From positions 14,834,813 through 14,898,812 of the forward strand of contig OZ025276.1 in the NCBI GenBank assembly GCA_964019165.1: a stretch of 64,000 bases of DNA. Reading direction: 5' to 3'. The notes beneath the pieces were generated by a model. The model saw only the letters and a program-made list of their open reading frames with translations, was not told the DNA's origin and ran no database searches. Source of the DNA: Mastigias papua. Its lineage: Eukaryota > Cnidaria > Scyphozoa > Rhizostomeae > Mastigiidae. Both the position numbers and the translations under genes were made by a program. Numbering within the stretch: the stretch's first letter is position 1; every line of letters begins with the position of its first letter. Positions 35,701-50,700 of the stretch are shown here, piece by piece.

Positions 35701-38700
35701 CAAGATGCAGTTCCTGATGGAAAGGTATGGTCAATTTTCGAAGAAAGCGATATGCTCAAAGATTTTCCTGCTAGACGTAACCACCTACGTGGGTGGGATT
35801 ATTGTTGTCATAAATTGAATCTACGGGATTACGATTTTAGGTGTTACGGTTTATTTTGACATACTGGCCATCTTGGAACTTAATGGTGTTGGATTTTTTT
35901 GTAGTCTGTCTCTTTTCCTCTGTAATCGATGGGCAAGGCTGCACACCTTGTCTTGCTATAAATAGCTATAAATAGCAGCTATTGTTACTTCTTCTCATCG
36001 CTATTGCTAAATTTTTAATTGACAGAAGTCACTCATTTATAGGTTCCAGTGATGGTAGACCAAGAATGTTTGAAAGGAAAAGAATTTGATTTGCTATCAT
36101 CTTCAAATGAAGCTGTAACGGATAGTGAGGTATTGGATGCATGTATTTTATTTTCCATGAAATGCTTCCATCATGTTGATTTTATTATTTAAAGCAAAAA
36201 TCATGGAATGAAGAAAATTATGTATTTGCATGCTATTGCTTCCAATATCCCGTGTTTATATTTCTGATCGTATCATCTATATGTCAAATCACCTCCGATT
36301 TAACATCAATGTTTCCAACTTTCTTCCTCCATTTCAATCATATTTGTTCATGTTTTCATTCTCTTTGACTTTAATCATTTCTTCCGATCTCAAGTTAATG
36401 AGGTGGATTATCGCTGCCATTACAACTTTATCGAAAACAAATCGGCAAGTCGATGCAGAATCATCGTTTTTGCTGCTGAAAACAAAGCCATCTAAAGACC
36501 AAAAAGACATCAAGGAATCAAAGATGGAAAAGATGAAAAAAGAGAGTGACATATTTGCAGATGATATGATCGCCTGGAAGCCTTGGCACCATATATGGCC
36601 AAAGGAGCAAATTGGCCGCTTTCCTTTAGCACCAGCATATAACCCTGGTGGCAAATATTGTGTGAAGATATTTTGGATGGTATGTATTTGATATTCGTTT
36701 GAAACAATAATTCATTTCTCCGATACTCACTCTTTTATTTTCTTTGTTCGTTCTTTGACTTATTTCCTATTTAATCTACCCAGTTATTTTCTTTACCCAG
36801 ATAAATGCTTTCCACCTAAATATCATGAACATTAAGATTTAGACGACAATGTGTTGATATTGTAGACATGATTTTAAACATCTTTCAGAGTCATCAAGAT
36901 ACATTTTGATATCCTTCATAAAACACTCTCCCATCCACATTCTCTTTGGCGTAGGGTATGTTGGACATTTGATAAGTTGGAAAAATATATCTATTGATGA
37001 CTTATGATTTGTTGTGAAGAATTATTATAACCCATATATCTGTTGCTCCAAATATCAAATGTCACAAATTTGTTACGAATAGCTTGCTGGAAGAAAAAAT
37101 ACTCCACTGCCACTCAAAGAGAAATCTGAGAATAAAAGCAGAAGAGCTGAAACTGTCTGTTTTTGGCATTTTTTCATTGTGGCTATTTCCTGTCTGATTT
37201 TGTTTTATTTTGCATCAGCCCAAAGCTATAACACAAATTGGCGTGTTATCGAAGAACCCATGCCTTTTATTTCTTCCTATCCTTCGACGTCAATTGACAG
37301 GCTAATTTCATCATTACTTTATTAATTTATTATTACTTAGTTATTAATTCTATTATTTTTATTTTGTTATCGCTTTTTTGATAATTACGAATTCTCTTTT
37401 GTTAACAGGGATCCTGGAGAAAAGTCACAGTTGATGATTTTGTACCTTGTGATGAGAAGGACAACATTTTGTTGCCAACTTCAACAAGAGATAGTGAGTT
37501 CTGGCCGTTGCTTCTCAGTAAAGCCTTAGTGAAAGTTGCATCACTCGAGTGAGTATTGTTCTGCTGCACACCGAATTTCATTTTACCACGGTGATATGAT
37601 TTGAGTTTTCATCCACTCTTATGTGCTACGAGAATATTTATGTTGTGATTATGATATATTGTGGAAAACCAGTTGACTAATCAGACTAGTTAATCAGAGC
37701 AGCTTGATTATTGTATCAAATAAAAATGTTTCATTGGATTTGTCAAAGTTGACAGTTTTAAGGTTCAGACAGCTGACGGCTCCTTGATCTTCGATGAACT
37801 TGAAAGTTCGTTTCTTAAGATTTTACGTAAATATATTAAAATGCAATAAGATATTATTGTAAATATTACAGTTATAATGGTGGAAACAGCTTCAGCGAAA
37901 TGGGTGATGGAAATATCATACACTGTTTAACGGGTTGGCTACCGGAGCCTATTCCGTTAAGATATGGGCATACGTCTGAGATTTGGAAACTGTTATTGAA
38001 AATATTGCCGAACTGGAAGCTGGACAAGCCAGAAGCCAAAATCAAATTAACCGAAAAAGAAAGTAAGCAAGTGGCGGATGAGGAAGTAAAGAAAGAGGAG
38101 AACCTGAAGCCAGATGTTAAAGAGACAAGGGAAGGAAAGGAATCGAAAATGAAGAAAGAAGAGAAGGAAGTAAAAGAGACTGGAAATAAAGAAAAGGGAG
38201 ATAGAGGGAAAACAGATAAGCAGAAAGAGAGAGAAAAAGCAGAAAAAGATGGGAAGAATAAAGAGAAAGGTTAGTAACATAAATGAACTTCAAATCGATA
38301 AGACTGTGAATTTTTAAACATTTTGATGTCACATAGAACATAGGACAATTGGGTGTGCTTTGTTGTGTGGGTAAGGGATAGTACGATACCTCTGGTGTAA
38401 GAGCAAACGTTTCTGAGGAGTTGGTGTTGTGGAATGGAGTTTAGCAAGAAAATTACAAAATTAGGGAGGAAGAGTTTGGCAAGGTGATTGTGAAATATCA
38501 TTGTCAATTATTCAATAGAAAAAGAAAGTCCTTTATTGATATTTTGATTTATTGACAGAATAATGAATATATATGCACATAGCTGGGTAGCAGTGTTAAC
38601 TTTATACGCCTTTTCTAAACATAGAGGATGATTTCTTCTTGTCGTATAGCGAGCCTCCTTCACAGAATTTGATGACATTGTCCCACAGAAATTCACGTTA

Positions 38701-41700
38701 TCACAAATGTGTAAAGAATATCTCAGTTGTATTGTGTTTTAATGCTGTTATTTTCAGTCCGTCTCTCAAGTGGAACACAAGCTCGTTTAAACACGGAGCC
38801 TGAATTTGTTATATTTGCCAGTTACTCTCCTCCACCGAGGACTCCATTGAAGATATCAACTTTAAGAGAGATGGTAAGGTCCTATGCTGTTTTCAAATGC
38901 ACTGTCCTCGATCGACTGATTAAGATTGATAGAGAATAAAAAAATTTGTTTTTATGTTTGCATTGACTGTTTTATAGCAGCCAGGAGCTAGATTTTTCCA
39001 CCAATGCTTGGTTGGGTGATCAAAAGCTTCACATTATAATTACCGTAAATGAACTGAGGAAATTAATAACTGCCGCGTTATTTAATGTACTTTCTACCTT
39101 GACATAAACTGGTTGTTATGGTGTGATCTCCAAATAATACGTGATTCGTAGATGGATACATCAAGACCAAATGTATCAATGTGAATTAAGGAGTTCTTGT
39201 CACCCTTTTCTGTCCTAGAAACCAAGTGATATAAATATCCCTTCTTCAAAAAGGCTAAAGGAAACGAAAATTAGAGTAAATTCGTTATATATCATTATGA
39301 GTTATGCTGGTCATGAATTGTTGTAAGTTCATAAAACAGTTATAACAAAGAATTCAAAGGTGCCACAGGGAGCATGGGACTACATAACAACCCTGTGGCA
39401 CTTAGCAATTATTTTGAAGTCAGTTTCAAAATGAATGTCAGGCGAAACAGAGTAAGGTATTCCATACGTTCGTTTATGCATGAGTAATGCATGGCCCTTG
39501 GTTGGTATATGAATTGGTTTGTATGTTGATGATTGTTTCACAGGCTGATGCATCTGAAAGGCTACGTCAGTTTGGATTATCACACAATCACCCACATCCC
39601 GTTCATGTTACCATGGTACGAAATTGTCCTCTTGTGCCACCTCCTACCCCTGTGCCAATACCAAGATGGAAATTGATTAGGAAGAAAAAGAAGACTCATA
39701 TCGTTGAGCCTCCATTTCACAAAGAGCCTCCTAAACCGCCCATGTTCGTCGAGTTGTCATCACCATTCATTAATTACAACATCAGTCCAGTGCCTGTCAG
39801 CAGAGTTCCGTAAGTTTTCACTTGTCTTTAATTATTCTTTACACGAATGTGGATGTTTTTCTTTGCCCAACTTGACTTGATTAGGCATTCAGCTTTCAAA
39901 ATGTTTGAATCATGAAAAGACCTGTTTACTGGTTATAGTCTTCGTCTCTCCATACTCTTTTTATGTTGAGTGTATTATTGGATATTTGTCTCAATTCAGT
40001 GGAGGATTTTGACTCCCTCTCACCGTCTAGCCTTAGATTTCTAAAGGTTCTAATGTGAAACAGCTGGACATTATTTTGTTTTGGTAAGTAATGTCAGGGA
40101 AAGGCCAACAGAGCCTATAACAAAGCCCTGACAAAGGAAGAAAGGGAAAGGAAAGTTAGGGGGATGAGATCCAGTTTGTTGATATTAGATTTGAAGCAAG
40201 ATAAGTTGTATTGCTGTAAATTCCTGAATTTGCTACGCTCGAGTATTTGTCTAAATACATATAATGTGAGAATAGTTCGAGAAAGTGGGAGATTTTCTTA
40301 TCAATTTTGCAGAACTCCTGCGAAATGGAAAAAGTACAAGCCAGAAACACCGATGGACAGTTTGACTGAAGAAGAGAAGGAGTTGACAGTGGAGAATGAT
40401 AGTGGAATGGGAACTGACGAAGGTGCAAAGGAAGGTGGGCAGGAGAGTAACAGTGTCAAGAAAGAGAATGATGCAGAAAATGCGAAGAAAGCTGCAGAGC
40501 AACAAGCAACGGTATTTATTGGGGACAACAAAATTAATTGATCAAATCATTCAATCAATTGTATCAATCAAGCAATCAATCAGTCAATCAATCATTCAAT
40601 CAATCAATATCATTAGGTTGCCAAGCTAGTCACTCGATTAAATACCTGATGACTTATTCAACTTTGGTAAAACACAATGCCTGCTATATGTACTTGGAGC
40701 ACTGATGCATGTTTAGGAGTATTTCCGACTCCTGTCGCTTTCTACGACACCAATTAAAATTTGAGCCCCTTCCCCCCTCAAACAATATTGAGCGGATAAC
40801 TGAGACCCATTTCATTGCACTCAGGCATCACGTTTACCCCTAGGGCTATTAATATTTGCTTCAGTCTACATTGTTTAGCGGGGGAGGAGATGGTTTATGT
40901 TATGTGTGGCGTAAGTCATTGCAAGTGCTCCAAGACTTTTGGCAGAGCAGACATTGTACGTTTAATACCAAATGTGATTCGTGCTTCAATTACCTTTATA
41001 GAATGCCATGAAACCAAAGGGTGGAGCTCTTACTGAAATCAACGTTCAGCTTGTTAGCGAGAAGGAAAGATCATTTGAAAGAGAGGCGACTAAAACAGGA
41101 GCTACTAAGTCCAGAAAAGAGCGTCCCATCTCTGGAAAAAGTACATTATTTGAAGCAGAACCAGGGGAAAAAAAGATCGGACGAAAAGTTTCAACAACAT
41201 CAAATAGAATAGATTCAGGATCAGCTAAAGGAAAAAAAGTGCTAAATCATCCAAAAATCAGTAAGTTACTTACAAATACTATTTTGAAATGATATCTCAT
41301 TTCTTTAGAAATTTGTACTATTAAGCTAAGAACTTAACATGCTGAGTGGTAATCTTTCATCTCTATCTTCAATCTGTAGTTCTTGAAAAGGAAGGTAAAG
41401 ATACAAGGGAAGTTAAAGGAAAAGTTAAAGAGAGAGAAATACCCGAAACAGTGCCAGAAGTTGAGATAACAAAACCAGATGCAGATGCTGGTGGAGAATA
41501 TGTTGAAATTGACGGTGAAAAAGTCGACGAAAGCGGGAAAGATGGAGAGAAGAGTATTAACGCATTATGGATGGAATATGATGAATTTTGTTTGTGTTTT
41601 AGGTAAGTTGATGGTTTTTGATCCATCTAATGAAATTATGAATAGTGCTGGAACTGTTTCCAAGACGGGTACTCAGAGTTGCAACGGCGGTGGAGGCTGT

Positions 41701-44700
41701 AGATGCACTAGTTCACCAGTAATTTAATATTAATCTAATGTAATTCTCCATTTGAATTTGCACATGATCTAGCTTAGCAACACATTTAGTTACATATTTC
41801 AATAACATTTCGGGTGTCATAACTGTTTTGTTGATTGTAGAACCCTGTGGATTTTTCACAAGTCAACAACGTATAGTTTTTACAAGGGGATCTCTGAACT
41901 TAAGGTTTGTGATTGGTAAAATCTTTTGTACAGCGTTTCTGCTCGCATCACGCTAACCTGTAGACGCTTGTTTTGCCATGAGATTACTTATCTCTTGCAA
42001 GTTGTACACACGTTTCAGTTGTAAACTAAATTGCAACAAATTTCATAGCAATTTGTAAACAAACAAACAAAAATTTCATAGCAATTGTTTGATAGATATT
42101 ATGAGCTACTTTTAATGTCTAAAGAAAGTTATGTAGTGTGTTCACAAAATGTGCCTTACTTGCGAAAATTTAATTCTAAACTTTGGCAGACTCTGAATCC
42201 ATTCATGCATACTCCAGCTTTTATTTCACTTCAAATTACCTGTCTTATTAATCCCACACTTGCTTCACTCCCTACATTTTTCCTTGTCATATTAAATCAC
42301 GCTGTCTCTCCCTCTCTCTTTAGAATGCAGATCAAAAAGTGGACAAGGGTAAAAAGCCTATACTAAATCCTGCGGTTTCTAATGTGGCACCTACTCCATC
42401 TGGTCGGAATCCTACAGTTGCTAGTCCTTCGGCATACGGATCTCACCAGTCATTCTCCGACGTTCCAATGCTATATCTCTTCGTCGACAGCTTATCGAAA
42501 ATAGAGCTATTAATATCCTTTTCCTCGTTTTCTCGTTGGTTTGAGCCTCTTAATCAGACGGTTCCTGCGGTCAAAGAAAAAGAAAAGGAGGCTACAGGTA
42601 TGTGAATACTGGCATTGTTTAGGTAGCTCTGTTCTGCATCAGGAGAATCATGCAATGCGATACCTTTTTTAGTGTTCTTCTCGATGTCAATTGATGAGCT
42701 TTGTTTACAGTGTACCTAGATATACATTCCATACTGTTCTTCAGAGTTTTTGTCATATTGGTTAAATATTCAGATGCTAACCCAATGGAATAATTTTTAT
42801 TTATATTTTTTTATAAGAATGAGCATATATCGAATGAGTTCAACTTAGGTTTGATGGATATTGCATGCTTGATAATCTTTTGCCAGTTTCTATGGCTGTC
42901 GAACAGAGTTTTGATGTGCCATTTGACTTTCTGTGATCCATATTTGAAATCCTGTTATCTGATGGCATGTTATGAAGGAGTACCCTTTAATTTTTTTTTA
43001 TATGTCTAGTTTTCTCCTCTAATTTACACGAAAAGCTGCAATATAATCTCAGCTGATTAGATTGTGTTTTCAAATGCTTATTATGTACATGTTAGTTAAA
43101 TTTTCACGCAGAAGTTGAAGAGAAGTCAGTAAAGGAGTCTTCGCCAGCACCTCTTCCGTCAGGAACGTTGATAGCGGAGCCTTATTCATGGAAAAGCCTG
43201 GTAACTGGTTTGCCTTCATTGCGTATCAAAACAACTGGAATAAAATCTGCATTACTCGCACTGCCACCTGGGTAATCCTCTTTTTCTTTTCTTTTTTCTT
43301 CTTTGTATTTGTATTTTCTTTTTCCCTTGTCCCTCAGTTTTATTTCTAGTGTGCTACATCATTGAATTTCTCTATTTGAAACGGCTTACATTACGGCAGT
43401 ATGCCTTTGTGTGATGCTGTATGTATTGAATTCTCATTATTTTAAGGTGGTAGTTGACACATTCACAAGTTGCCAATCAACATTTCCCAACCTTCTTAGT
43501 CTTCAATTCTTCTTTCAGCCTCCCCCCTCCCACTGTTTATGTCCTTTGACATTATTTCTCCTTTTCCTTTCTTATACTCCATAAGATGGTATGCCCTAGA
43601 GATTTCCTTCTGAGACAGCTAGTCCTTTACTAAATGCCATTCATCACAAATTGCCTCGTTTTCGATTTAGGCGCCATGTCATGAGATTCATGATCCAAGC
43701 ACCGATTGGCTATCATGTGGATATTTGTTCCCAGACTTCTTTTGTCTTTGGTGAGGAGGATGTTGTATTGCAGAACGTAACGAAGGTAAATTATTAAATT
43801 TTTCACGAAAACGTTTGCAGAACCAGTGACCACAAAAGTTAATTTCACTACTCCTTAAACGTACAGGAATTTGCTAATGAGTCTTAAAGAATTGATGGAA
43901 AAAGCTTCGGAAACTGGAAACGTTGTTTGACTAGCAAATCTGCAGAAGGCTTCATAGAAAAACCTTGAATCATTGAGAAAGGCTATTAGAAATACCCTGC
44001 AAGTAAAATAACTTTGGAAAACAATATTTAACAATATATAGACCATAGATAGACAATAAACAAAGAGATAAAAACAGAAAATATATAGTCGTCTACTTCT
44101 TAGAGATTTTGCAGAAATTCTTCAACTAGATACCTAGGTTCTCAGAAAAGAAAATTTTTTCCCACCTGTCTTAATAAAATTAGATTCTATCGGCATAAAC
44201 TTATGTTACCTATAAGTTGTTGCATGTGCAAGACTGTAGGAACTACTAGATGTAATGGAAGAAATGTGGCAATATTTTTGACATTCTTCAAAATACACGC
44301 TCCAGTGTTACTGAGATCTTCCTTTGGGATATTTAAGTCCAATATGTGATTTATATGATTAATTTAATAATTTATTTTATTACTTTCATACTAAATATGG
44401 ACCATGATTGATTTTTTCTACTTAACAGAATTAGCATTATTTGCCAATCTTATTTTTTTTCATTTTCTGCATCTTCTCCGTTATACTGTCTCATTTCAGT
44501 TACTATATTACCAAACTACCTGTTCTTTTTGGCTGCCATGTTTCTACGAACCACCATCCCCTTTCGATTTTAGGAGAGCATTCGATTCACAGAACATGCT
44601 GTAAATACACTACTTGGCATCACTGATATGATTACATTATTCGCTGAACCGCCTCCAGCTAATCGATCGTTACGACCTTTCCTCCTTGGAAGCGAGAATG

Positions 44701-47700
44701 AATCAATTATCACATACTCACAGCATTTCCAGGTATCTTGTTGCTAATTTTCGGATAATTGGATCTTCACGTACGAAAACAGAAAAGGAGGTGCTTTAAA
44801 TCAAGATACATTCTGTGTGCCCATAATCGTCATGAAGATCTCTTTCATCAAATATCTTAATGCAAGTTATGGATACATTTTCCTTTGGTAAAAAACTCAG
44901 AATTGTAAATTTTTATCATCACTCAAGTAAGTTATAAACATTTCATTCTGCAGGCGTTATTTTCAAGCTTTGCACAGGCTGCAAAATCTGAATTGGGCTC
45001 AGAGTTTAAAGATGAAACAGTATTCTCAATTGAAGCTTTGAAATATGAGGTAGCTCTTTGCATGAAGAAACATTTGCAGACCATAAAAACGAAAGATGAT
45101 GACAGGCTGCAAGAGTATGTTCTTGAAGACGAGGCTAATGCTGACGAACATGGAGATCAGGAGAAGAGAAGAATCGCAGCGACAAAGATCCAAGCATGGT
45201 TCAGAGGAACCTCCTTGAGATTACTTATCAAAGCTCGCGAGCCGGGTAATATTATGTACTTGTTTTGGATTGAAGACAAATCCGTCTTCTTAATTGCTTT
45301 ACTGAATATATTGCTGAGACCGGTCAGCAGAGATCTTTTCAAAACCCAGATCTTCTCATATTATTCGCCTCGACATTGGTGTTTAACCCACCCTTTGAAC
45401 ATATTATCCTCCGTAACTTTGCATCCATAGCATTGATGTGAGCGGCTTTTACTTTGTATACTTTATTAACTTCATTAGGAGTCAAGTTTACTTTGACCTT
45501 TTACCTCTAACCCAGTGGCTCCCAAACTTTTCCAAGTACTTTACATGTCGGTCTCCTATAGCATAATTTCTCAAACCAGGATCTCCTGGATGAATATATG
45601 GTATGATAGGTATACTTTTACGGAAAACAAAGTTTGGGAACCACTGTACTACTCTAACCTCTCAACCCTAGCCTCTTATCTTTGACCTCTAGCCTCTTAC
45701 TGCTAGCTTCTAACATCTAGCCTGATACTTTTCTCAGCCTCTGACTTTTACATGACTCTCTCGTTCCTTTCGCTTTTTGTTATTATGGTCAGGTATCTGT
45801 GTACATAGATGGAGTTCAGTTTAACCACAAGCATTGCATGATCACCCAAATGTTTTATTACAGGCAGCAAAGAAAACAAGATTGTTACAGAAAACTTAAA
45901 GAAAATCACTGCAGCTATTGATGGAAACAGCGATAACTTTGCTGTACATATGTACAGGGAGATGTTCCGAGGATGGCCAGAATTATACAAAATCTTTCCA
46001 TTTTACAAGGACGAATGGACGAGAATTGCTTTTGCAGATTATAATGGAAGTTATCCTGAACAGCCAACAAACTCTTGGTTCATATTATTCAGGTGAAATT
46101 TTTAGTCTCAGTTGCAATGTTGATTTCATAAGGGGGCGGTGCGGATTTTTGTAATGGCTGCGTCGGTATTAAAACACTTGTTGGCCAATAAATCAACATT
46201 TGACAGTCTAGGCTCACAAAAACTCTCTCATTCAAAATCTACTCAGAATTACAACAGGGTTGTGTTATTTCAATTTGCCATTGCATTTGAGAAAGCAACA
46301 CGTTTGTACCTCTAGTCGATTTGGAAATGAGATCTTGCTAAATGGGTTGAAAAGAGGCCTCAGATTCCAGTGTGAAAATCGAAACAACTTAAATTCAAAT
46401 AAAGGATCTTTGTAAGAATAAACCATGTGCATTGAACAGATTAGCAAAGGATATCCACGCCTAAACTCTCTCGTTTAGTGCAGATTATACAATCTTTTGA
46501 TTTATCAATGCATAATTAATAGGAGCTATTTCTTAGCCTTGTTTTCTGATACACAAAACCAGAAATTATTTGCTAATTGATCCCATTTCCTTTTCACTAT
46601 TTGTTATTTGATAATAAATCTTAAATGTAATCTTAATTTTAATCTTATAATTGTCAGTATCAGGGGGGTTGCTTGATGAAAAGTGTCAAGATTCATTAAC
46701 CAGCGTGCTTTTGTTGGATTTTCTAATTTATATACAATATCGAATATTACGAAATTGATTCGGCTTACAAGCCTCTTAAAATTTAATTCAACCTATTAGT
46801 GCAACTGTCTTACAGCAAAGGATGAAAAATTTGAAGCATCTTTTGATGATCACAGGCGGATTTTCCTTAATTTTCATTATTAAAATGTGAGATTAGAGTT
46901 GAGTTTGTGTTTGGACATACAGCCAAACAAATTAATGAATGTTTGTCTGCCTTTATAGATGTATTTGTACGAAGCTGAATGGATGAATCACTGACTAAAT
47001 GAATAAATGAATGAATGAATGAATGAATGAATGAATGAATGGCTGGAATCAAGCAAATGTTTTATCGAAGTTTTGCTTTATATAAACTATCATCTAACTA
47101 GAGCATATAGAAATCTTTTCAAATGGATGCCCTGATCAGTTTGAGTTGAAATTTTTATATCTATTTATTTTTTTGAAATTCCTTCACCAGATATTTGTTT
47201 ATCATATCCATAGGGAGATTTTCTTTGCTCAAGAATCAGTGCTTGTCGTTCCCAAGTTGTATATAAATATACCAAGTTGTATCCTTCGTGTTATCGATAA
47301 TGATAGTGGGGAACAAATGCCAATGGTCTTCATGAGAGTCATGCCTCGTGTATTGCAGAAGAATAAGGTAATTGACAATTTTCATTTTAAAAATTTGCCT
47401 CATACATGGTTAATTCAACATTGGCCTTTAGCGCCGTTGGAATTCAAGAGTATAACTACGATTCGGTAGAGTCACAATTAATGAAAATTTTAACCATGTT
47501 CTGCATTCCTAAATACAGATTTGCTTCCTTCGTTTTAGAACGGCTACACATTTGTTGCTGAAGCAAGCAGTGGAAATGCTGCATTGACTCCAGGAAAGTT
47601 CCGTATGCGTCTAATCGGTTCTACAGATCCATTGCCATCACCAGTCAAAGAGGGCTTTGTAAACACAAGTTTTACAACAAAAGAAATACGAGACTATTAC

Positions 47701-50700
47701 GTACCTAATAGAAATAACATCATATTCAGGTAATTTCAACCATTATTTTAATAGAAACAACATCATATTCAGGTAATTTCAACCATTATTTTAATAGAAA
47801 CAACATCATATTCAGGTAATTTCAACCATTATTTTAATAGAAACAACATCATATTCAGGTAATTTCAACCATTATTTTACTAGAAGCAGCATCATATTCA
47901 GGTAATTTCAACCATTATTTTAATCAGAGTATTGTATCCTGCTCGGTGGACTATTTGACCTGGATAGTATGATTACCGTAGTTACTCGATTAAGTCCCCC
48001 CCGCGGGCTTATTTGTCAGAAGCAATTTTGCGGGTGGGAGCTTATTGGAGGGGGGCTTATTGGAGGGAAGGGCTTACTGAATTTAGAGGTGTTCAAGTCT
48101 ACCAAAGACAATATCTTGTCATTTTTCAGTATAAAGTACTTTGATTTAAATCTAAATCATGGTATAATCAAGGAGGAATAAGTTGGACAGTTCTTCTCGT
48201 CAAGACAGTTCCTATTAGCATATATGAGCAAACCAATTGCTGAGTTTGTTAAGTTTGCTTGCTTTTAATCTGTATTATATTGAACTCAGACAACCCCCTT
48301 GGGGATTATTCGAGGGTGGGGCTTATTTGTCAGAAATCATCCTGGAGATGGGGGCTTATGTGAGGAGGGACTCATTCGAAGGAGGGGGACTCAGTCGAGT
48401 CATTACGGTACATGCTAAAGAGCGGTATTCACGAAGCGTTGCTTGTACCTTCACGTGTATAAAGACAGTGGCATTTGGCAGATAATTTACTAACTCCATA
48501 CACAACCCAAAGCAATGACTTCAAATCACAAAAGTCAAATCACAGAGTAATTGACAAATCAACTATCAGAATAACGTGGTTTGGTGAAGCTTCTTTTATG
48601 AAAGACAACAGCTGTCTTGTGCATGTTAGACATTTTTCATATCATAAGTAACCAAACCATGTTAATGAGTTTTTTCTGATTTACTGCCAAAGGGGAAACT
48701 TAAGAAGTTTGAATATTAAGTATTAGAACGTTGAATGAACAGCAAACTGAACGATATGCAAAGAATATAGAGATCGTCAGGCTAGCTTGCACAGTGTTGG
48801 TTGATATAGATAATCGTTTTGCAATTGCAGGTACACAGCAAAGGTTGTCGAAGATCATCAAGTTAGCATTCAAGTGTCTACTTCGAAACCTGACGTATAC
48901 ATACGACTTGAGGTAAGTACAATGCCCACCAGGTGTCCTAAGGACACTTATGAAAATGATAAATAACCATACTCCTCTCAACTTTTCCATCTTTGCGTGC
49001 TACATGTACCACTAATCCGCTAGAACAATGTTGCTTCCTCTATGAGACATTTGAAATTGTTGGGAAAGTGAACATTTTTCATTATCGCATGTACTCCACC
49101 CCAGAACAACATTGCTTGGAGAGAGGAGGGAGGGAGGGTGGTGAAAGTTAAGTGCAAAGTAAAAAAAAGCAAAGGTGTCCGATGGTTTTGGCGACTATTG
49201 TTGCTAGAGAACATACTAGCTGATGAGAATTGGTTATGATAACGCATTGCAAGTAGTTGACGAGCTTGCCATCAAATCATTATCCTCTACAATTATCAAT
49301 AGTTACAATGGCTTCTGAATCAACAACACATAAATCGAAATTTCAAAACAGCCGTTATTAATTGAGCTACTTTCTTACTTTCATCGCACAGGTTTTGGAC
49401 CACGAGGCTGTTGTTGCAACTGCACATGGACGAGGCCATGTTGTTTTGCCAGCATTCATGTTCTTGAGGGATCACTCTGATGATGAAGATGAAAAAGCTA
49501 GCCGCAAAAGTGAGTTATCATTACGCTTTTAGATGGAAGAACAGCTTCAGTCCTTACAAACCTCATCTTGTTCTTCCACTAAACCAGAAACGTCGGACTC
49601 TAGAGCAAATGCTTTTACTTCATTAGGTGTCATTGTTTTCTTGGATAAGCCCAGTAATTGGCACTAGCAGAACAGGGAAGGGAAGTATATCTCAGTTCTG
49701 GGCACTATAAATTAGAAATAACTTGATAAACATTAACAACCTAAGTTGTCCTTGGAAATCTGGCAAATATTTAACAACGGATAAGGTTCATATTGGTTTG
49801 AATTCAAAACGTATAGTCGACCCTCATTTACGAGCATCTTGAGTTATATCATGCGAATAAGAAAATCACACAGTTTACTGAGTTTCTGAATGGTTTTGTT
49901 CTCGCGCATTTCATACCAAAATTGTGAAATATAGACTATCACTACAAAACCCTACTTTATTTTTCAAGACTGCTATGATGCCATAGACAGAATTCAAACG
50001 CACAGTTCATGCTCCAGCCTACATCCTTCATTCTGCATTAACGTGTATAAGACAGTAAGAACCCACATGAAAGAACCAGAATGTTTAAGGACCTGTAGCC
50101 TAAAATTATTCAGATTCCTGTAAACAAGATAAGAAATTTCGACTTTGACTGGTTCAGCAAGGAAACTGGGAGGTTTCTTTCAAGAGAAGAAGATCATTTC
50201 TCAATGCATTCTAAGCAGGAGAAAGTTTTTTTAGCCTAGGCCCACAACAGGGAGGTTCTTTTATTCGAGTTTTTACTGTTTTACTTCGTGTATTTCTGCT
50301 TTTTATTGTATTAGTGCTAGCAATTGCGTTGGCCGATATGTAATAATAATTCCAGTTAACAAACTTTACTCACGCATTCTCGTATGATTCTGCCTCTTCT
50401 GGTATTGCGATTGTTCACCTAGCCAAACAAGTCAGGAAGGGTCTTAAATAGCTACTATCATTAATCAAGAGTTTTTGTTTTTCCACAGGCTCACGGCTTA
50501 GTTCGGGACGGTCGTCGTTTAAGGGACACAAAGGACAGAAAGGAGCTACCTTGAAAAGAGCTGTATCGCCATTTGATAAGAGCAGCAAGAAAGTGTCAAA
50601 GCCAATTCAATCACCAAATCAGAGCTTTGTGATTGACTCTGTAAGTGCAACTCAATGTTTGTTAAGTGAAAGGAGAGAAAATCTATGACCCGAGCGAGGC

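Noticed and set aside
36230..36394. Upstream extension of the open frame leading into ADGB exon 6
   Set aside because: It is intron sequence: the acceptor CTCAAG at 36389-36394 restores phase with exon 5 and conserved sequence starts at LMRW.
38047..38341. Minus-strand Leu/Phe-rich frames that look like membrane proteins
   Set aside because: They are antisense to the Lys/Glu-rich linker of ADGB exon 8.
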